In this document: piece after piece, positions 28,130 through 40,484 of the stretch
Position numbering within the stretch: the first letter of the stretch is position 1
Layout of the letters: each line of letters opens with the position of its first letter
Assembly (NCBI GenBank): GCA_018398815.1
Contig: CM031600.1
Coordinates: 47,614,792 to 47,678,791, forward strand
Direction of reading: 5' to 3'
DNA: 64,000 nucleotides
From: Conus ventricosus
Taxonomy: Eukaryota > Mollusca > Gastropoda > Neogastropoda > Conidae
Translations under genes and position numbers: made by a program
Notes under the pieces: generated by a model
Seen by the model: only the letters and a program-made list of their open reading frames with translations
What the model was told of the DNA's origin: nothing
Databases searched by the model: none

Positions 28130-28235
28130 CCGCAGGGCCGAAGCCCCCAACAGTCTAGGGGTCTGGGGAGCGCTGTAAGCTCCCCCAGCGAGGTCCGGGG
28201 CGGAGCCCCGGCCGCTGACGCTTTTCCTGCATTCT
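28130..28235. repeat. GC-rich palindromic module
   Basis: GC-rich sequence with local inverted repeats (GGGGAGCGCTG...AGCTCCCCC, GGGGCGGAGCCCC) ending GCTGACGCTTTT. A similar module occurs at 42687-42782. It lies close to the left end of the hAT-like element. Confidence 0.6.
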
Positions 28236-28689
28236 AAGGTAAAAATAATGTCCTCTACATATGTCTTTGACAGGCTGAAGTGTCTTTCTGCATGAAGTCA
28301 AAATAGTATAATATTGTCTTTTTTTCTTTTCTTCCCATTATATATATATATACTGTGGAAATCGGTTACCTCGAAATTTAGGGACTAAATAATTGTTTTG
28401 AGCAATCCGTTTTTTGAGGTAACCAGTTGATGATATTTTGATATTACTATATAGTACTACTATGACCGTATTCAATCTTTTTCACAAGTGTCATATTGTA
28501 AGAGCAACCTTCAAAACTTCAAGGGAAACAAAAACATAACTAGTTTACTTACACTTCTTTCTTAGATTGCTTTCTTTGTGTGTGTATAAATTAATGAGTA
28601 TTCATGTGACTGTGTGTGTGTGAGAGCGAGAGGGGGAGAGGGGGGGGGGGGGGGGGGGGGAAGAGAGAGAGAGAGAGAGAGAAAAATGG

Positions 28690-30106
28690 AAAATGGTTTA
28701 TTCAGGTTAGGCCACAGCCCCTACTGAAGGGGGGAACTATTTACAATGGCACTTTAACAACAAGAAAAAGTATGGATACATCAACATAACAATCACAGAT
28801 TCCAACATCTTTTGACAATAGAGTTCAACAGATACATGCTTCAATATTAACATTCACATCCTTCAACTACAGTCGCACGCCTTTTAAATGCCTTATATAA
28901 ATACATGCATACATTCTTCAGTATAATTTCATTACTGTTAGCCATCAATAAGGCTACGTTGAATAAACATGGATTTGCATAAAATTTTCCTGGAATATAT
29001 TGTTGCCGAAGCTCACAGAGACTAGGGCAACAAAACAAAACATGTACTTCATCTTCTTTTGCGTCATTACACAATGGGCATGCTACAGAATTAGTTGATA
29101 CCTTATTATAACGGTCCCGATGTATTGCCATGTCTGTTACTCCGAATCTAAATTTTGTTAAATAACATCTAATATGTCTGTCGATGTCAATTAAAAGATA
29201 CCTTTCGCAGCTCCTAGATGATTTGAAAGTTCTATATAAAGAAAACCGGTCGCTGTCTTGGATATGTTCACTCCAGTTTTGCCATCGACAATCAATAAGC
29301 CTCTGGCGAAATTCATCCAGAAATGCATTGACATTTTCAACCCCTTGATTTAGCCATACCATTCCAAAACCATTCTGAAATAATGTTTCTCGAATCCTTG
29401 AAACCCATGTATATTTACCGCGTGAGTCTAGCCACATCAACATCTCGTAAGCTTTCACCGGTAGTCTATTTCCATCCATACGTAATAACTTAAGCCAATA
29501 TCTAATACACCGAACAGACGTATTTACATAAACAGGGTATCGTCCTTTTCTCCGTACACTAAATCATTCGGCGTTTTAAGTTGCACCCCTAAAAATTTTT
29601 TTAATGCAAATAAGTGAACCTTTTCAATACGAGCAACTGCTTTATCTAATCCCCATATTTCAGCACCGTACATGGCAATAGGTAGAACCTGATAATCAAA
29701 ATTTTCAAAAATACTGCAAATGAATTATTCTTAAGCGTGTACAACTTTTGCATAATACACAGCAAGGCGTTCTTTGCTCGGCTTGCAAGGTCTTCACAAG
29801 CAAATACAAAACTAAGTCTCGTGGAAAAATATATACCAAGATACTTATAACAATTGACAATCTTCATTTCCTCTCCATTAAGAAACCACCTTTCACTCGC
29901 AGCAAGATAGCCACCTTTCCTGAATACAACAACATTACTCTTTTTCATATTGACCTTAAGCTGAAGTCTTGAAGATGCACTCCATAAACTATTCAGTTGT
30001 GTTTGAAGCCCAACTGGTGTTTCTGAAAGCAAGGCAATGTCATCTGCTAACAACAAAATAAACAATTCCATGAAATCAGGAGTCAATGTTGCACCGTGCC
30101 TTCGAG
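28690..30106 (-). mobile_element. 5'-truncated LINE (RT domain end plus C-terminal zinc knuckle)
   Basis: Two minus-strand frames cover it. The first, 30106 down to about 29646, carries LLADDIALL (the RT catalytic box) and a downstream NMKKSNVVVFRKGG-YKYLG region typical of LINE RT domains. The second, 29479-28847 (210 residues), is the C-terminal region, with a knuckle reading CPLC-x8-HVLFCC. One or more breaks separate them. The 5' end stops at a (GA)n tract (30107-30154), so everything before the catalytic box is missing. The 3' end lies next to another GA/G-rich tract (28623-28684). It is nested in the hAT-like element. The clade cannot be assigned from what remains. Confidence 0.8.
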
Positions 30107-30107
30107 A

Positions 30108-30158
<51 letters not shown>

Positions 30159-30178
30159 TTGGTGCATATATCTAGAAA

Positions 30179-30530
30179 CTACATGTTTACCAGATCGTAC
30201 TTACTTCCAGCGATTTTAGAGTCAGGACACATAGCTTGTATGGCTTTTGCAAATCTCCCAGCTGATGCAAGGGAAAGATTTGACTCGACGATTAGCCGGC
30301 ACAAGATGGCTTCTGCTTTTGTGACATCGTCATCGATGGAACTGGAGGGGCCTGCCTTAGCTTCGTCGCGAACAAAAAATGAAGTAATGGCTGCACTCTT
30401 TACACCTGCTAGTTCTTTGTGCGCCTGAGTGCCAACGTGTTTTTTTGCAGTCATTGAGGCCGCCGTGTTTCACTGAAAAATGAGAGTTGCATATCGTGCA
30501 GTGTGCGAACTCGGCTCCTCTCGTTGAAGG
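30179..30530 (-). pseudogene. hAT-like transposase N-terminal fragment (BED zinc finger)
   Basis: Read on the minus strand, a CTIC...SVKHGGLNDCKKH stretch (about 30500-30440) has the Cys-x2-Cys and His spacing of the BED/ZBED-type finger of hAT-family proteins. The 91-residue frame 30454-30179 continues with a helical segment (VTKAEAILCRLIVESNL...) seen after the finger in this group. A seven-A run near 30440 shifts the frame between the two. The transposase core (RNase H-like fold and dimerisation region) is absent; a LINE and GA repeat lie where it should continue. The fragment would bind DNA at most. Assignment is from pattern memory, not a search. Confidence 0.6.
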
Positions 30531-31066
30531 AACGAGACAAGTGTAGGCTTCATGATGGCTTTTGGTAAATTTCTGTCTGCTTTACGGTGTTTTTTTTGCC
30601 GAGTTTGACTGCTTCTTAGAATTGTCCTCCTGCTCCATCAATATTAAATCATCCTCATCATCTGTTTCATGTCGTTTCCGCCTGTCTAATGTCCATTGTG
30701 ATTTGTCTCTGCAGATGAAAGGCACAAACACACGGCACGACGGCGAGACGTGACGAGACGTGAAAGTGGGTCAAAGAGCTGTGTTCAGGAGAGCCGATTT
30801 TTCAGCGCGACAGCGGACTGCGCGGCAGTGTATAATGCAGTAACTTAGGCGGGCGTGCTTTAAACTTGAACCAGTCAAACTGCTGGCGAGAAAAAAACTT
30901 GGATCGGCGCAAAAACTTGATCGGCACTGGGATCGGCGCGCAAGAAATTGCAGAGCAGAAAATGAACAGAAAGCGTAGTTTATTTTTATGGTCGTAGTAT
31001 CGTAGCACAAGTGCCAAATTCGGAGTTTGCTACGCCAAAATCGTAGAGTAAACAGGTCTGGCAATG

Positions 31067-32730
31067 TCATTTCATTTGTCTTATCTGTATGCACCCCCAT
31101 CGGCAATGTCATTTCATTTGTCCATTATTACCTGTATCCACCATATTGGCAATGTCATTTCATTTGTCTTATCTGTATGCACCCCCATCGGCAATGTCAT
31201 TTCATTTGCCCATTCTTACCTGCATGCACCCATATTGGCAATGTCATTTCATTTGCCCATTATTACCTGTATCCACCATATTGGCAATGTCATTTCATTT
31301 GCCCATTATTACCTGTATCCACCATATTGGCAATGTCATTTCATTTGCCCATTATTACCTGTATCCACCATATTGGCAATGTCATTTCATTTGTCTTATC
31401 TGTATGCACCCCCATCGGCAATGTCATTTCATTTGTCCATTATTACCTGTATCCTCCATATTGGCAATGTCATTTCATTTGCCCATTATTACTGTATCCA
31501 CCATATTGGCAATGTCATTTCATTTGTCTTATCTGTATGCACCCCCATCGGCAATGTCATTTCATTTGTCATTATTACCTGTATCCACCATATTGGCAAT
31601 GTCATTTCATTTGCCCATTATTACCTGTATGCACCATATTGGCAATGTCATTTCATTTGCCCATTATTACCTGTATCCACCATATTGGCAATGTCATTTC
31701 ATTTGTCCTTATCTGTATGCACCCCCATCGGCAATGTCATTTCATTTGTCCATTATTACCTGTTATCCACCATATTGGCAATGTCATTTTATTTGTCCAT
31801 TATTACCTGTATCCACCATATTGGCAATGTCATTTCATTTGTCCATTATTACCTGTATCCACCATATTGGCAATGTCATTTCATTTGTCCATTATTACCT
31901 GTATCCACCATATTGGCAATGTCATTTCATTTGCCATTCTAACCTGTATACACCCATACAGGCAATGTCATTTTATTTGCCTGTTATTACCTGTATGCAA
32001 CCCCATTGGCAATGTCATTTCATTTGTCTTATCTGTATGCACCCCCATCGGCAATGTCATTTCATTTGTCTAATCTGTATGCACCCCTATTGGCAATGTC
32101 ATTTCATTTGTCTTATCTGTTTTGCACCCCTATGGGCAATGTCATTTCAGTTTGTCTTACCTGTATGCACCATATTGGCAATGTCATTTCATTTGCCCAT
32201 TCTTACCTGTATGCACCATACTGGCTATGTCATTTCATTTTGTCTTATCTGTAGTATGCACCCCCATCAGCAATGTCATTTCATTTGTCTTATCTGTATG
32301 CACCCCCATCAGCAATGTCATTTCATTTGTCTTATCTGCATGCACCCCTATTGGCAATGTCATTTCATTTGTCTTATCTGTATGCAACCCCATCAGCAAT
32401 GTCATTTCATTTGTCTTATCTGCATGCACCCCTATCGGCAATGTCATGTTATTTGCCCACTCTTGCCTGTATACACCCTATCGGCAATGTCATTTTATTT
32501 GCCCACTCTTGCCTGTATACACCCTATCGGCAATGTCATTTTATTTGCCCACTCTTGCCTTTTATACACCCCTATCGGCAATGTCATTTCATTTGCCCAC
32601 TCTTGCCTGTATACACCCCTATCGGCAATGTCATTTCATTTGCCCACTCTTGCCTGTATACACCCCTATCGGCAATGTCATTTCATTTGCCCACTCTTGC
32701 CTGTATACACCCATATCGGCAATGTCGTTT
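31067..32730. repeat. 42-47 bp minisatellite, array 2
   Basis: The same family as array 1, with about 36 units. The composition shifts along it. 46-bp CCATATT units and 42-bp CCCCCATC units are mixed up to about 31960, short TCTTATCTGTATGCACCCC units dominate 32000-32440, and a third variant with CCCACTCTTGCCTGTATACA fills 32450-32725. Long plus-strand frames (up to about 600 codons) are a by-product of a stop-free unit and are not a gene. Confidence 0.95.
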
Positions 32731-34501
32731 TGGGAAGCCTTTCAGCCATGCTCATAGTATGTGTCTTTGTCAAACAACTGGTTCCAACATGCAAGACAAA
32801 AGTTATCAATGGTCAAGTCCTTCACAAATCACAGACCTGTTTCTCTGACCACTATCAAGTTCACAGCACACAATGTCATCATCCCTTACTGTCCATCACA
32901 TGAGGCTTGTCATTCCTTCACTACCTTGTCAGATTGGGGGGGGGCGAAGGGGACACACATGGTAGTTACACTAAAGTGAAGAAATAGAAAAGACGTGAAG
33001 TAATTTTCCTCCCTCCCACCTCTCTGCACAGTATCTACAAACTTTCCTCTAACCTGCCTCAAGTTCACCAAATACTGAAACCCTGAAAATGCTGCTTCAC
33101 CTCTGCCAGTTACCATCCTCACTCCCGTTGCTTGAAAAAGTCATACAACTTTTCACGAACCCAACTGCCAACACTGAACCAGCAAATGGGTTTGAATTGG
33201 GAGAGAGAGGTCTGACAGAAGTTCAGTGCACTCTTTAAGGGAGCAAGAGAAGTCAGTTTCCAGTACAGAGCATTCCAGAACCTGAACTGGCTTGTTCTTG
33301 CTGCAACAACCAGCACATATTTCACGATCTTGCTCTAACACTGAATTATAACTTGATTTTGCTCAGACATTAAGCACATTATCACTTGACCTTGCTCCAA
33401 CACTGAGCACATCATTATTACTTGATGTCGCTGTGACATTTATATCTATCTGTTGTTCTTGCTCCAACACTGAGCTCATACATATCTTTTGATCTCATTC
33501 CAACATTGAGTACATCGTCATCATTTGATCTCGCTTCAACACTGAGTACATCATTATTACTCAATCCAACATCAAGCACATATTACATTTTTTCCCCCAT
33601 GTATTCATGTATATCTTGATCTTGCTCCAACACCAAGTGCATCATTATAGCTTGATCTGGCCCTAAGACTAAGCACGTCATTACATTTCAGTCTCACATT
33701 CCCTTTTCAAACTAGTCCAAGACCGCATACCTAAATCTGATTTCTCCTAGGAACATAGTATTATGGAACTGACATTTCTCGTCCTATACAATATCTCTCT
33801 CTTTCCAAATCTAAAATACCAGCATGCCATATCATCCAACAAATTCAGAAGGCCATTTCTAAGATTGGCCCAGTAACAGTTGTATGTAGATATAAATGTG
33901 GACCAGTAGTAGTCATACGCAGATCTATATAAATGACTGCCAACTTTGAAGTAACAGAGGGAGAGGGAGAATGTGATGAACGTATCTGCATATAAGAGAT
34001 ATATACATAGCTGCCAACCTTCCGAGTCGAAATTTGTGAACGAGGGTGTGGAGTAGACTGAAGATGAGGCAGTTTGGCTTTTGACTGAAAACTTTTCTAA
34101 CTCCCCCTTGTATTTCAGCTGACAAATGTGGGTTTTAAAAACAAAATTCATTTTACATATATTCAATTGCCAACATCCTATAACCTTTGGGCTTTATCCT
34201 GCAATATTTTGTTATTCCTATTTCTTTTAAATTGCACCCTGAGTCCCATATTTTTAAACAGTATTTTTCAATTATCTATTTTTCACTAAATTCAGGATTT
34301 CTAGAGTCATTTCTGAATTAGGCAATTTCCAGAAAAATTCAGTAGGATCAGCAGCTATGTCTACATATTTAAAACTTTAGGGGAAAGACTGGATTATTAC
34401 TGGGATATGGTATACATTCCTTTCAACAATATTTCAGACATTATAATCTGCTGAAGACAGAACATTTTTTTTATAAAAAGAACCATCAAACCTAAACAGT
34501 A
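32731..34501. other. No gene recognised
   Basis: Mostly unique sequence apart from the degenerate tandem repeat at 33310-33690. A few frames of 60-140 codons occur on the minus strand (for example 33119-33325 and 33747-34166), but none has a recognisable domain or splice context. Confidence 0.4.
33310..33690. repeat. Degenerate tandem repeat of about 45-60 bp
   Basis: Recurrent CTTGCTCCAACACTGAGCAC and ATCATTATTACTTGAT words, six to eight irregular copies. Older and more diverged than the other arrays. Confidence 0.65.
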
Positions 34502-34515
34502 ACCACAGATTTTTT

Positions 34516-35362
34516 TTTTTTTTTTCCTGTCCCAACCTCTGCGCCACCTCAGAGGCAGTGCACCCATGCCGCTCATTCCGACACCCCGTCCACAGCCACA
34601 GCCCGGTCGGCCCCGCCGCAGCCCCGGCACCGGCAATCCACAGGGGCAGTCAATGTCAAGTCGTCAAGAGGCAACCCACCGGAAGAGTCACTGCACTGCT
34701 GCCGAGTCACTTCGGTGGTGTTCAGTGGCGCCTGTTCTGATCTAACATACGCAGGACACCACCTACTAAGCCCCCTATGACGACAATAATTGCTTAGTCG
34801 CGGAGCCGGCATGAGTGAGCTCTCCCTCCGGAGGGCGCCACCACGTCCGTACGACGACAGCCCCCATGGACTCGCTGATACCAGTGATCCCGATGGAACC
34901 AAACCAAGACCACAGACGTGGAGAGGACATCGAAATTGAGGTCACCATGAGAACAGGGCATGAAGGGCCACAGAATTTGAGACTTTTTTTTTTAATGCTG
35001 ATCGATGAGAATGAGGATGATGAAGATGATGCTACGGATTTCCATTTCGGTCTGAGACTACACGACAAGGCTGTACTCTACGCTTCCCTTCATAATATAT
35101 CCCAGCATCAACCAGGGCCGAGAGATACAGACACCTGCAGTGTTGGTCAGGAAATTTGAGCAACACTCTCAGAAACGCATCCATTAAGTGGATGAAACTC
35201 GACTGTGTGGTCCCAGTCTTCCCAACTGTGTCCGCAGCAAACTCAACTCTGGGTAGGAGCCGGTCGGGGCAGAAAAACCCACATGACTCTGATGGGATTC
35301 GAACCCACGACCTCCCAGCCGGGAGTCCGCGACGCTAACCACTTCGCCACGGCGGCTGGTCT
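34516..35362 (-). mobile_element. 847-bp retroposon with tRNA-like head, poly-A tail and 14-bp TSD
   Basis: ACCACAGATTTTTT occurs at 34502-34515 and again at 35363-35376, flanking the insert exactly. On the minus strand the element starts AGACCAGCCGCCGTGGCGAA, with an RNA polymerase III box A (TGGCGAAGTGGTTAGCG, about 35349-35333) and box B (GGTTCGAATCC, about 35304-35294). It ends in an A-run (T's at 34510-34525). An internal A-run at about 34984-34994 divides a SINE-sized head from a GC-rich second half (34527-34980). It is either an unusually long SINE or a SINE that carried adjacent DNA with it. No protein is likely to be encoded; movement would have depended on a LINE. Confidence 0.8.
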
Positions 35363-35376
35363 ACCACAGATTTTTT

Positions 35377-36395
35377 CTCTCCAAAGTACAACTGTTAAAT
35401 TCATGTGAAAACCAAGCTCAACACACACTGACAATGGACACACCAAGAAACGATCCACACATGAAAAATACAGTGTTGGACAACATCATACCGTCTAAAA
35501 TTATGCAACTTGAACACATATAAAAATCACCAACCTGTAAAAACAAAGACAATATTACAAACTATTAATCAAAGCAAATTCCACTTGAGGTGACTTTTTT
35601 CCTTTTCAAACAAGACTAAAACACTTTCCAAGCCAAAGACTCAATTCATCCCTTTCACAATTGTTCTAAACCTACAGAGGAAGGAAAAAGTCCAGTAACT
35701 TCCTTTCATTGGCCTAGTTCTTCACCTTTTATCAAACAATGGAAGGAAAAGAAGATAAAAAAACATTAACGATGGCTTTGAGGATTACTAACACAAGCAT
35801 GAAACAGTGAGCTCTTATCATTCACATCCTCAAGGAGTAAAGAGAAGGAAAAGCATGGTTACTAACAATGCTTGAGGACTTGAGAGAAATGCTTGCAAGA
35901 TTCAATCCAGCCCAAGCTAAAGACTAACAGAAACCTAGAGCCAATGGCGGAGGCTTGAACAGAATTCCAGACTGATCTAGTCAAGGAGGAAGAAAAACCA
36001 ACTTCATTTTGGCCTAAATTTCCAAACTATTACATGTGTGTGAAAGCTATGGGGAAAAGATCCATTTAAAAAAAAGAAAAGGCAAAGCCTTGAGAAGCTC
36101 AAAACACTCTGTAATTTCTCAGAATTGAGATAATAAAGTATTCTTGTATCTTGTATCTGGAGATGCGAGTTTGAATCTCAGCAGCCCTAAATATTTCTGA
36201 CAGCAGAAGGGTATGTACAAGTCATGACCTGGATGTGGCTCAGCCATCTTACAATGTATGGAGTTCAGAGCTGAAACACTTGTCTGAACAGGGCTTCTTC
36301 TCTGAAGACCTTTTGCTGTCAAGTTCTCCCTAAAAGATTTTTCCTTTCCAACCTAGCCAGTTTCTGATTACATATTCTGACACAAAACTGTCGTG

Positions 36396-36451
<56 letters not shown>

Positions 36452-38894
36452 AGTGTGATCTAAAAGTAAAAACTACACATATATCAAAAGACCTATCCAG
36501 AGGCATAGAAAAAAAAAATGAAAATCTTAGAAACATATTAAAAATAACAAATTTCTTATGGACGTTGCTACAAAAATAATGAACCATGCTGTCATAAAAA
36601 TTTCTGCATTCTTTTCCAATTCACTGTATGAGAATAAAATTAGCACTATAACCAAATGCAAGTGCAAATGCATGCAACTGTACAATCAAATTTGACGTCC
36701 GAGTTCAATTCACGGTACACCTTTCACAGTACCAATATACATATAAACTATCCAAAAACTCATTTTGAATAGAGTACAAGATCATGCATCAAAAATCTTT
36801 TCCCCTTTCTGAAGGTGACCACAACAAGAAACACTAAGCAGAGATATAAATTATGAACCACAGAATAGTTTTCAGCAAACTGTTAACATGTTAAAACAGC
36901 ATTGCATGTTCAAATACAAACATAACATTTTTTTTATTACAGTTTCTTTTCTCTAAACACACACTTTAAAGAAAAAAGTAACTGAACCTTGAAATGAAGG
37001 AGTGAATGATAAAGTGAAGGCATACAAGAGAGAAGGAGGGGAGGGGGGGGGGGGGGGGGGCAGAGGGAGAAAGGGGGGGAAAGAGTGAATGAAAGGTATC
37101 TACAGCAGAAAAAAAAATGTATGCATATATGAAAGCGTGTAAGTGCCAGCACATAATTATGTTTGCATGCAACGGTGCAAGTACAACTAAACAAACATTT
37201 TTTTTTTCTTTTCATCATGTCTTGATTTCATACTGTGAGTTAGAACGGACTGATTGTTTTTGGTTGCTTTAAAGACCTACTCTTTTGCCCAGATGAAATG
37301 CCCCTGTATGTAAATGGCTGTCTCCAAGAGAGAAACAACTCTCTGGTCCCCGCATTTCAAATGTCAATGTAGCGTAAGCATCTAAACATGCCATACACCA
37401 AACTGAATAAAGATCTTTCTCACCCAGCCTGAAATACATTATGAATCATGCAAGGTTAACCTTTACGCGACGAGCCATGCCCTGGTGACGGCAGCACTGC
37501 TGTACTGCTCGGACGTGCCGTGCCTCCGTGACGGCACAACTATAAAAAATTCCCATGTTCTCTCGTCTACCGTCTAGGGGATGCAGCTGCCATAAATATT
37601 TAGAACAGGGTTCTAGCCACTGGAAGGGTAAGTTTACATGCACTAGCGATGACCTTTGGGACCCCAGGGTAGTCCGAACAAAGAGACCCGTCTGGCACTG
37701 GAAAGCACGTGTGGAATTTCCTGCTTCACCAATATATCGGGCAGAAGGAAAATGACACGTGGTTTTAGAGCTGGTTCAGCAAAGTAGTTCAGAAAATGAG
37801 GGGGTAAAGGTGTACAAGTTTATCGAAAAGAATCGGAGCTTGATTTTTATTTGCTCTGTGTACTTAATAGTTTTATAAGTCTTATCATCTGAAGCCGAAA
37901 CAAGTGAAATGTGTGTGTACTGTGTGCAATGATTTAATTGCCTTAAAAAAGAAAGAAAAAAGAAAAAAGAATTCACTTGGATTACACTTATTGAATACCT
38001 CAGGCTTTCTCTGCATCTGTTCAAAGTAAGAGCAAAGTTTTATGCCCCTTTTCTTCCTCATTTGCTGTTGTCATACTAACCAAACAAAGGTAAACAAGAT
38101 TGTGTTCTCCTACATTTTACTTATGTTGTTTCTGTAACAGTAGCGTTGCTATTTTACTCAAAATGTATTTTAATTTTACGCTCATTACAAAGTTTGCGCT
38201 TTACCCTTTCCGTTGATATATAACAATTGCTTTTTAGGTTATTATTAGGAGACGTAAAATAAAATAAAAAAGTGCGCAAATTGCGCGTCTGCAACGGTTG
38301 TAAGCACGTGCGGTGCACGCGCATGCAGGGAAGTGACGTTGCTCTGCCGTGCCCGTCGTGAAAGTATTAAAAACAAAAACAACAACAAAAAAAGAGCTGG
38401 CATTTCCATTCTGCCCCTATCATCAACTGTTACCCTCCTCCTTCCCTGTTTTTTTTTCCCTAACAACTCATGTTGATGTCAATTAATGAGAATAGATTCA
38501 TAGCTAAAAAAAAAATCCTTTCTTGTGAGTGGATAAAACCACAAAATCTTCCTTTTCTCTGCTTCCAGTAAACAGCCTGGCAGAAACACAAGGACATGAA
38601 CAGAACACCTGCGGTCTTCAGGATGAGCATGGATAATACTGATCAGCGAAAGCACCATAGATCGCTTACTAGTATGCACTACACGATGTATCAGACAAGT
38701 CGCACTTTCAAAGAACCTATTTTACCCACAGACCAGCACCCCTTATCAAAGGGCACACAATGCCTGCATCACAGGAACGAACGAGGTAGCATGCAAATGA
38801 TAATAAAAGTCTTGTCTCTCTGTCGCTGCATGACATCAGTCTTTGGATCACTGTCATAAACACAGAAAAACAGGGGTGTTTTCAACTGACTGCA
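35377..38894. other. 3' flank of the MCPH1-like gene; no other gene recognised
   Basis: AT-rich sequence with a (CA)n tract at 36399-36448, a G-run at 37041-37060 and CpG-containing segments near 37460-37720 and 38270-38350. Part of 38000-38894 is probably 3' UTR of the minus-strand gene. No additional exon could be supported. Confidence 0.4.
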
Positions 38895-38986
38895 TCAAAA
38901 CTCTGGGCTGCTGGATATCTTGGCTTTGTGGTTGATGGCCAGGATGTAATCCTCCATGGGCAGCAGCTCTTGCTGACTGATGCAGT
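38895..38986 (-). CDS. MCPH1: MCPH1-like gene, last coding exon
   Basis: Minus-strand exon preceded by TTTTCAG and ending in TGA (38897-38895). Its first two bases complete a split Asp codon from the previous exon. It encodes CISQQELLPMEDYILAIN..., the final helix of a BRCT domain (compare the 'WVLDSITQHK...YLL' end of vertebrate microcephalin), plus a short tail. The reading frame is intact. Microcephalin acts in the DNA-damage response and chromosome condensation through BRCT phosphopeptide binding. Confidence 0.75.
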
Positions 38987-39350
38987 CTGAAAACCACAGC
39001 AACAGTAGAAACACACAGCAGACACCAAGGAGATGAAAGTATCAGACCATCTGTCAATTCGTCATCTGTGAATGCTTGAAATTAGTTTGGTTTTTGTTTC
39101 TTAGCAACAAAGGCATGATAAATTTGCACACTCTGGATTTTTTTTCAAACATCATCATTGAAAAAAAAAACTTCATCGTGCACGGTCGAAAATATGCAGG
39201 TAACAACAAACGTCAAACATATTTATCCATACATCATTTAAATACTCCCAATGAAGGAGAACAGGAGCTAATAATCCATACAAGCACCAAGTACCTACAT
39301 TCATTGATGCAGTATAAAACTCTACACCTTTAGGACCACTGGACAACATG

Positions 39351-39432
39351 CATACAAATCAGTAGACCAGTCAGCAAAAGATCTTTTTCTTCATACAAAT
39401 CAGTAGACCAGTCAGCAAAAGATCTTTTTCTT
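39351..39432. repeat. 41-bp tandem duplication, two copies
   Basis: A perfect direct repeat beginning CATACAAATCAGTAGACCAG, inside the last intron of the MCPH1-like gene. Confidence 0.95.
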
Positions 39433-40137
39433 ATCTAAATGATAAGTCTGGTCAACAGAGATGGAGTTCATGAGAGATTAGCCCCGACATGGTAGTGAAA
39501 TAACGACTTCTGATTTGCAAGTCACGTTTACCACTGTGCCACTTGCACATAGTTAAGTTCTTAAAGACTCTGACCCAGTAAAGTGAATCGTTAAGAGAGG
39601 TCAAATATGAATAGAACAGGTCAAGTTTAGAGATGCCAGGCTACACACAGCTAACATCACCTGTCAAATACCAACCAAAGCTAAAAATTCCACACTTAAA
39701 ACAGATTAGATTCCATCCTTCAGCTACCTCTGTCCAGAGAATGATATGATTTTCACACATACTTCGACCCAAACTACCTGACAATCGGTTTTTCACAAAA
39801 GCTCAAGGTCCCCAAAACATACAATCCAGCATAAAATTCTCAGAGGCTCTCCTTCTTGAAATCTGAAGGTTGAAAAACATCAAAGAGAAAAAGATTGTAT
39901 ACACTGCACAGCACACACACAAACATTAAAAAAAAAAACTGTCTGACATTTACAAACACAGAGAACCCCCTCTTCCTATTCACTGAAACAAAACATGCAA
40001 TGTCAAACAATTGTACACTTGAACATCTGACAGGCCCTTGCCTATTTGGATGGCCTGACGATCTGCATCATGTAGATTACTCTTTATTATGTTAGCTTTC
40101 TTTTTGCCTGATGTTACCACCTTCATTTAACTGTAGC

Positions 40138-40296
<159 letters not shown>

Positions 40297-40484
40297 GATT
40301 GTGATTCTTTTTTTTTCTTTTTTTTTCTGATTAAACAAGTACTGAACATATTTTGCAGTGTTTCCTATTCAACAGTAGATTCTCAGGAAATCAGCTCACA
40401 TACTAAATAACCCTGATCAAATAACACCAAACAGAGCCACGCTTCCCAAGAAATGTATATCCATGGAAAAAAAAAGTGTCTCAC

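Larger units (their letters stand above)
28040..31060. mobile_element. 3.02-kb hAT-like element, 13-bp TIRs, 6-bp TSD GCAATG
   Basis: It begins CAGACCTGTTTAC at 28040 and ends with the exact reverse complement GTAAACAGGTCTG at 31048-31060. GCAATG directly flanks both ends (28034-28039 and 31061-31066) and restores the minisatellite unit when one copy is removed. Inside are a minus-strand BED-type zinc-finger fragment (about 30179-30530) and a truncated LINE. The CAG... terminus and BED finger point to the hAT superfamily. The duplication is 6 bp where hAT elements usually make 8 bp, so the subfamily remains open. It is non-autonomous as it stands. Confidence 0.75.

Noticed and set aside
31027..32903. 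Long repetitive open frames (up to about 600 codons) resembling a repeat protein
   Set aside because: The same DNA is open in all three plus frames because the minisatellite unit is stop-free and 46 bp long; three frames reading the same cyclic peptide is a signature of satellite DNA.
33119..34166. Minus-strand frames of 68-139 codons as possible exons
   Set aside because: No recognisable domain, no coherent splice signals and no continuity between frames.
34573..35159. Several 70-115 codon frames in the GC-rich half of the retroposon
   Set aside because: They occur on both strands without domain similarity and lie inside a non-coding retroposon with clear ends.
35285..35360. Functional tRNA gene
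   Set aside because: Box A and box B are present but no consistent cloverleaf could be drawn, and the sequence sits at the 5' end of a poly-A-tailed element with a target duplication, so it is a SINE head.
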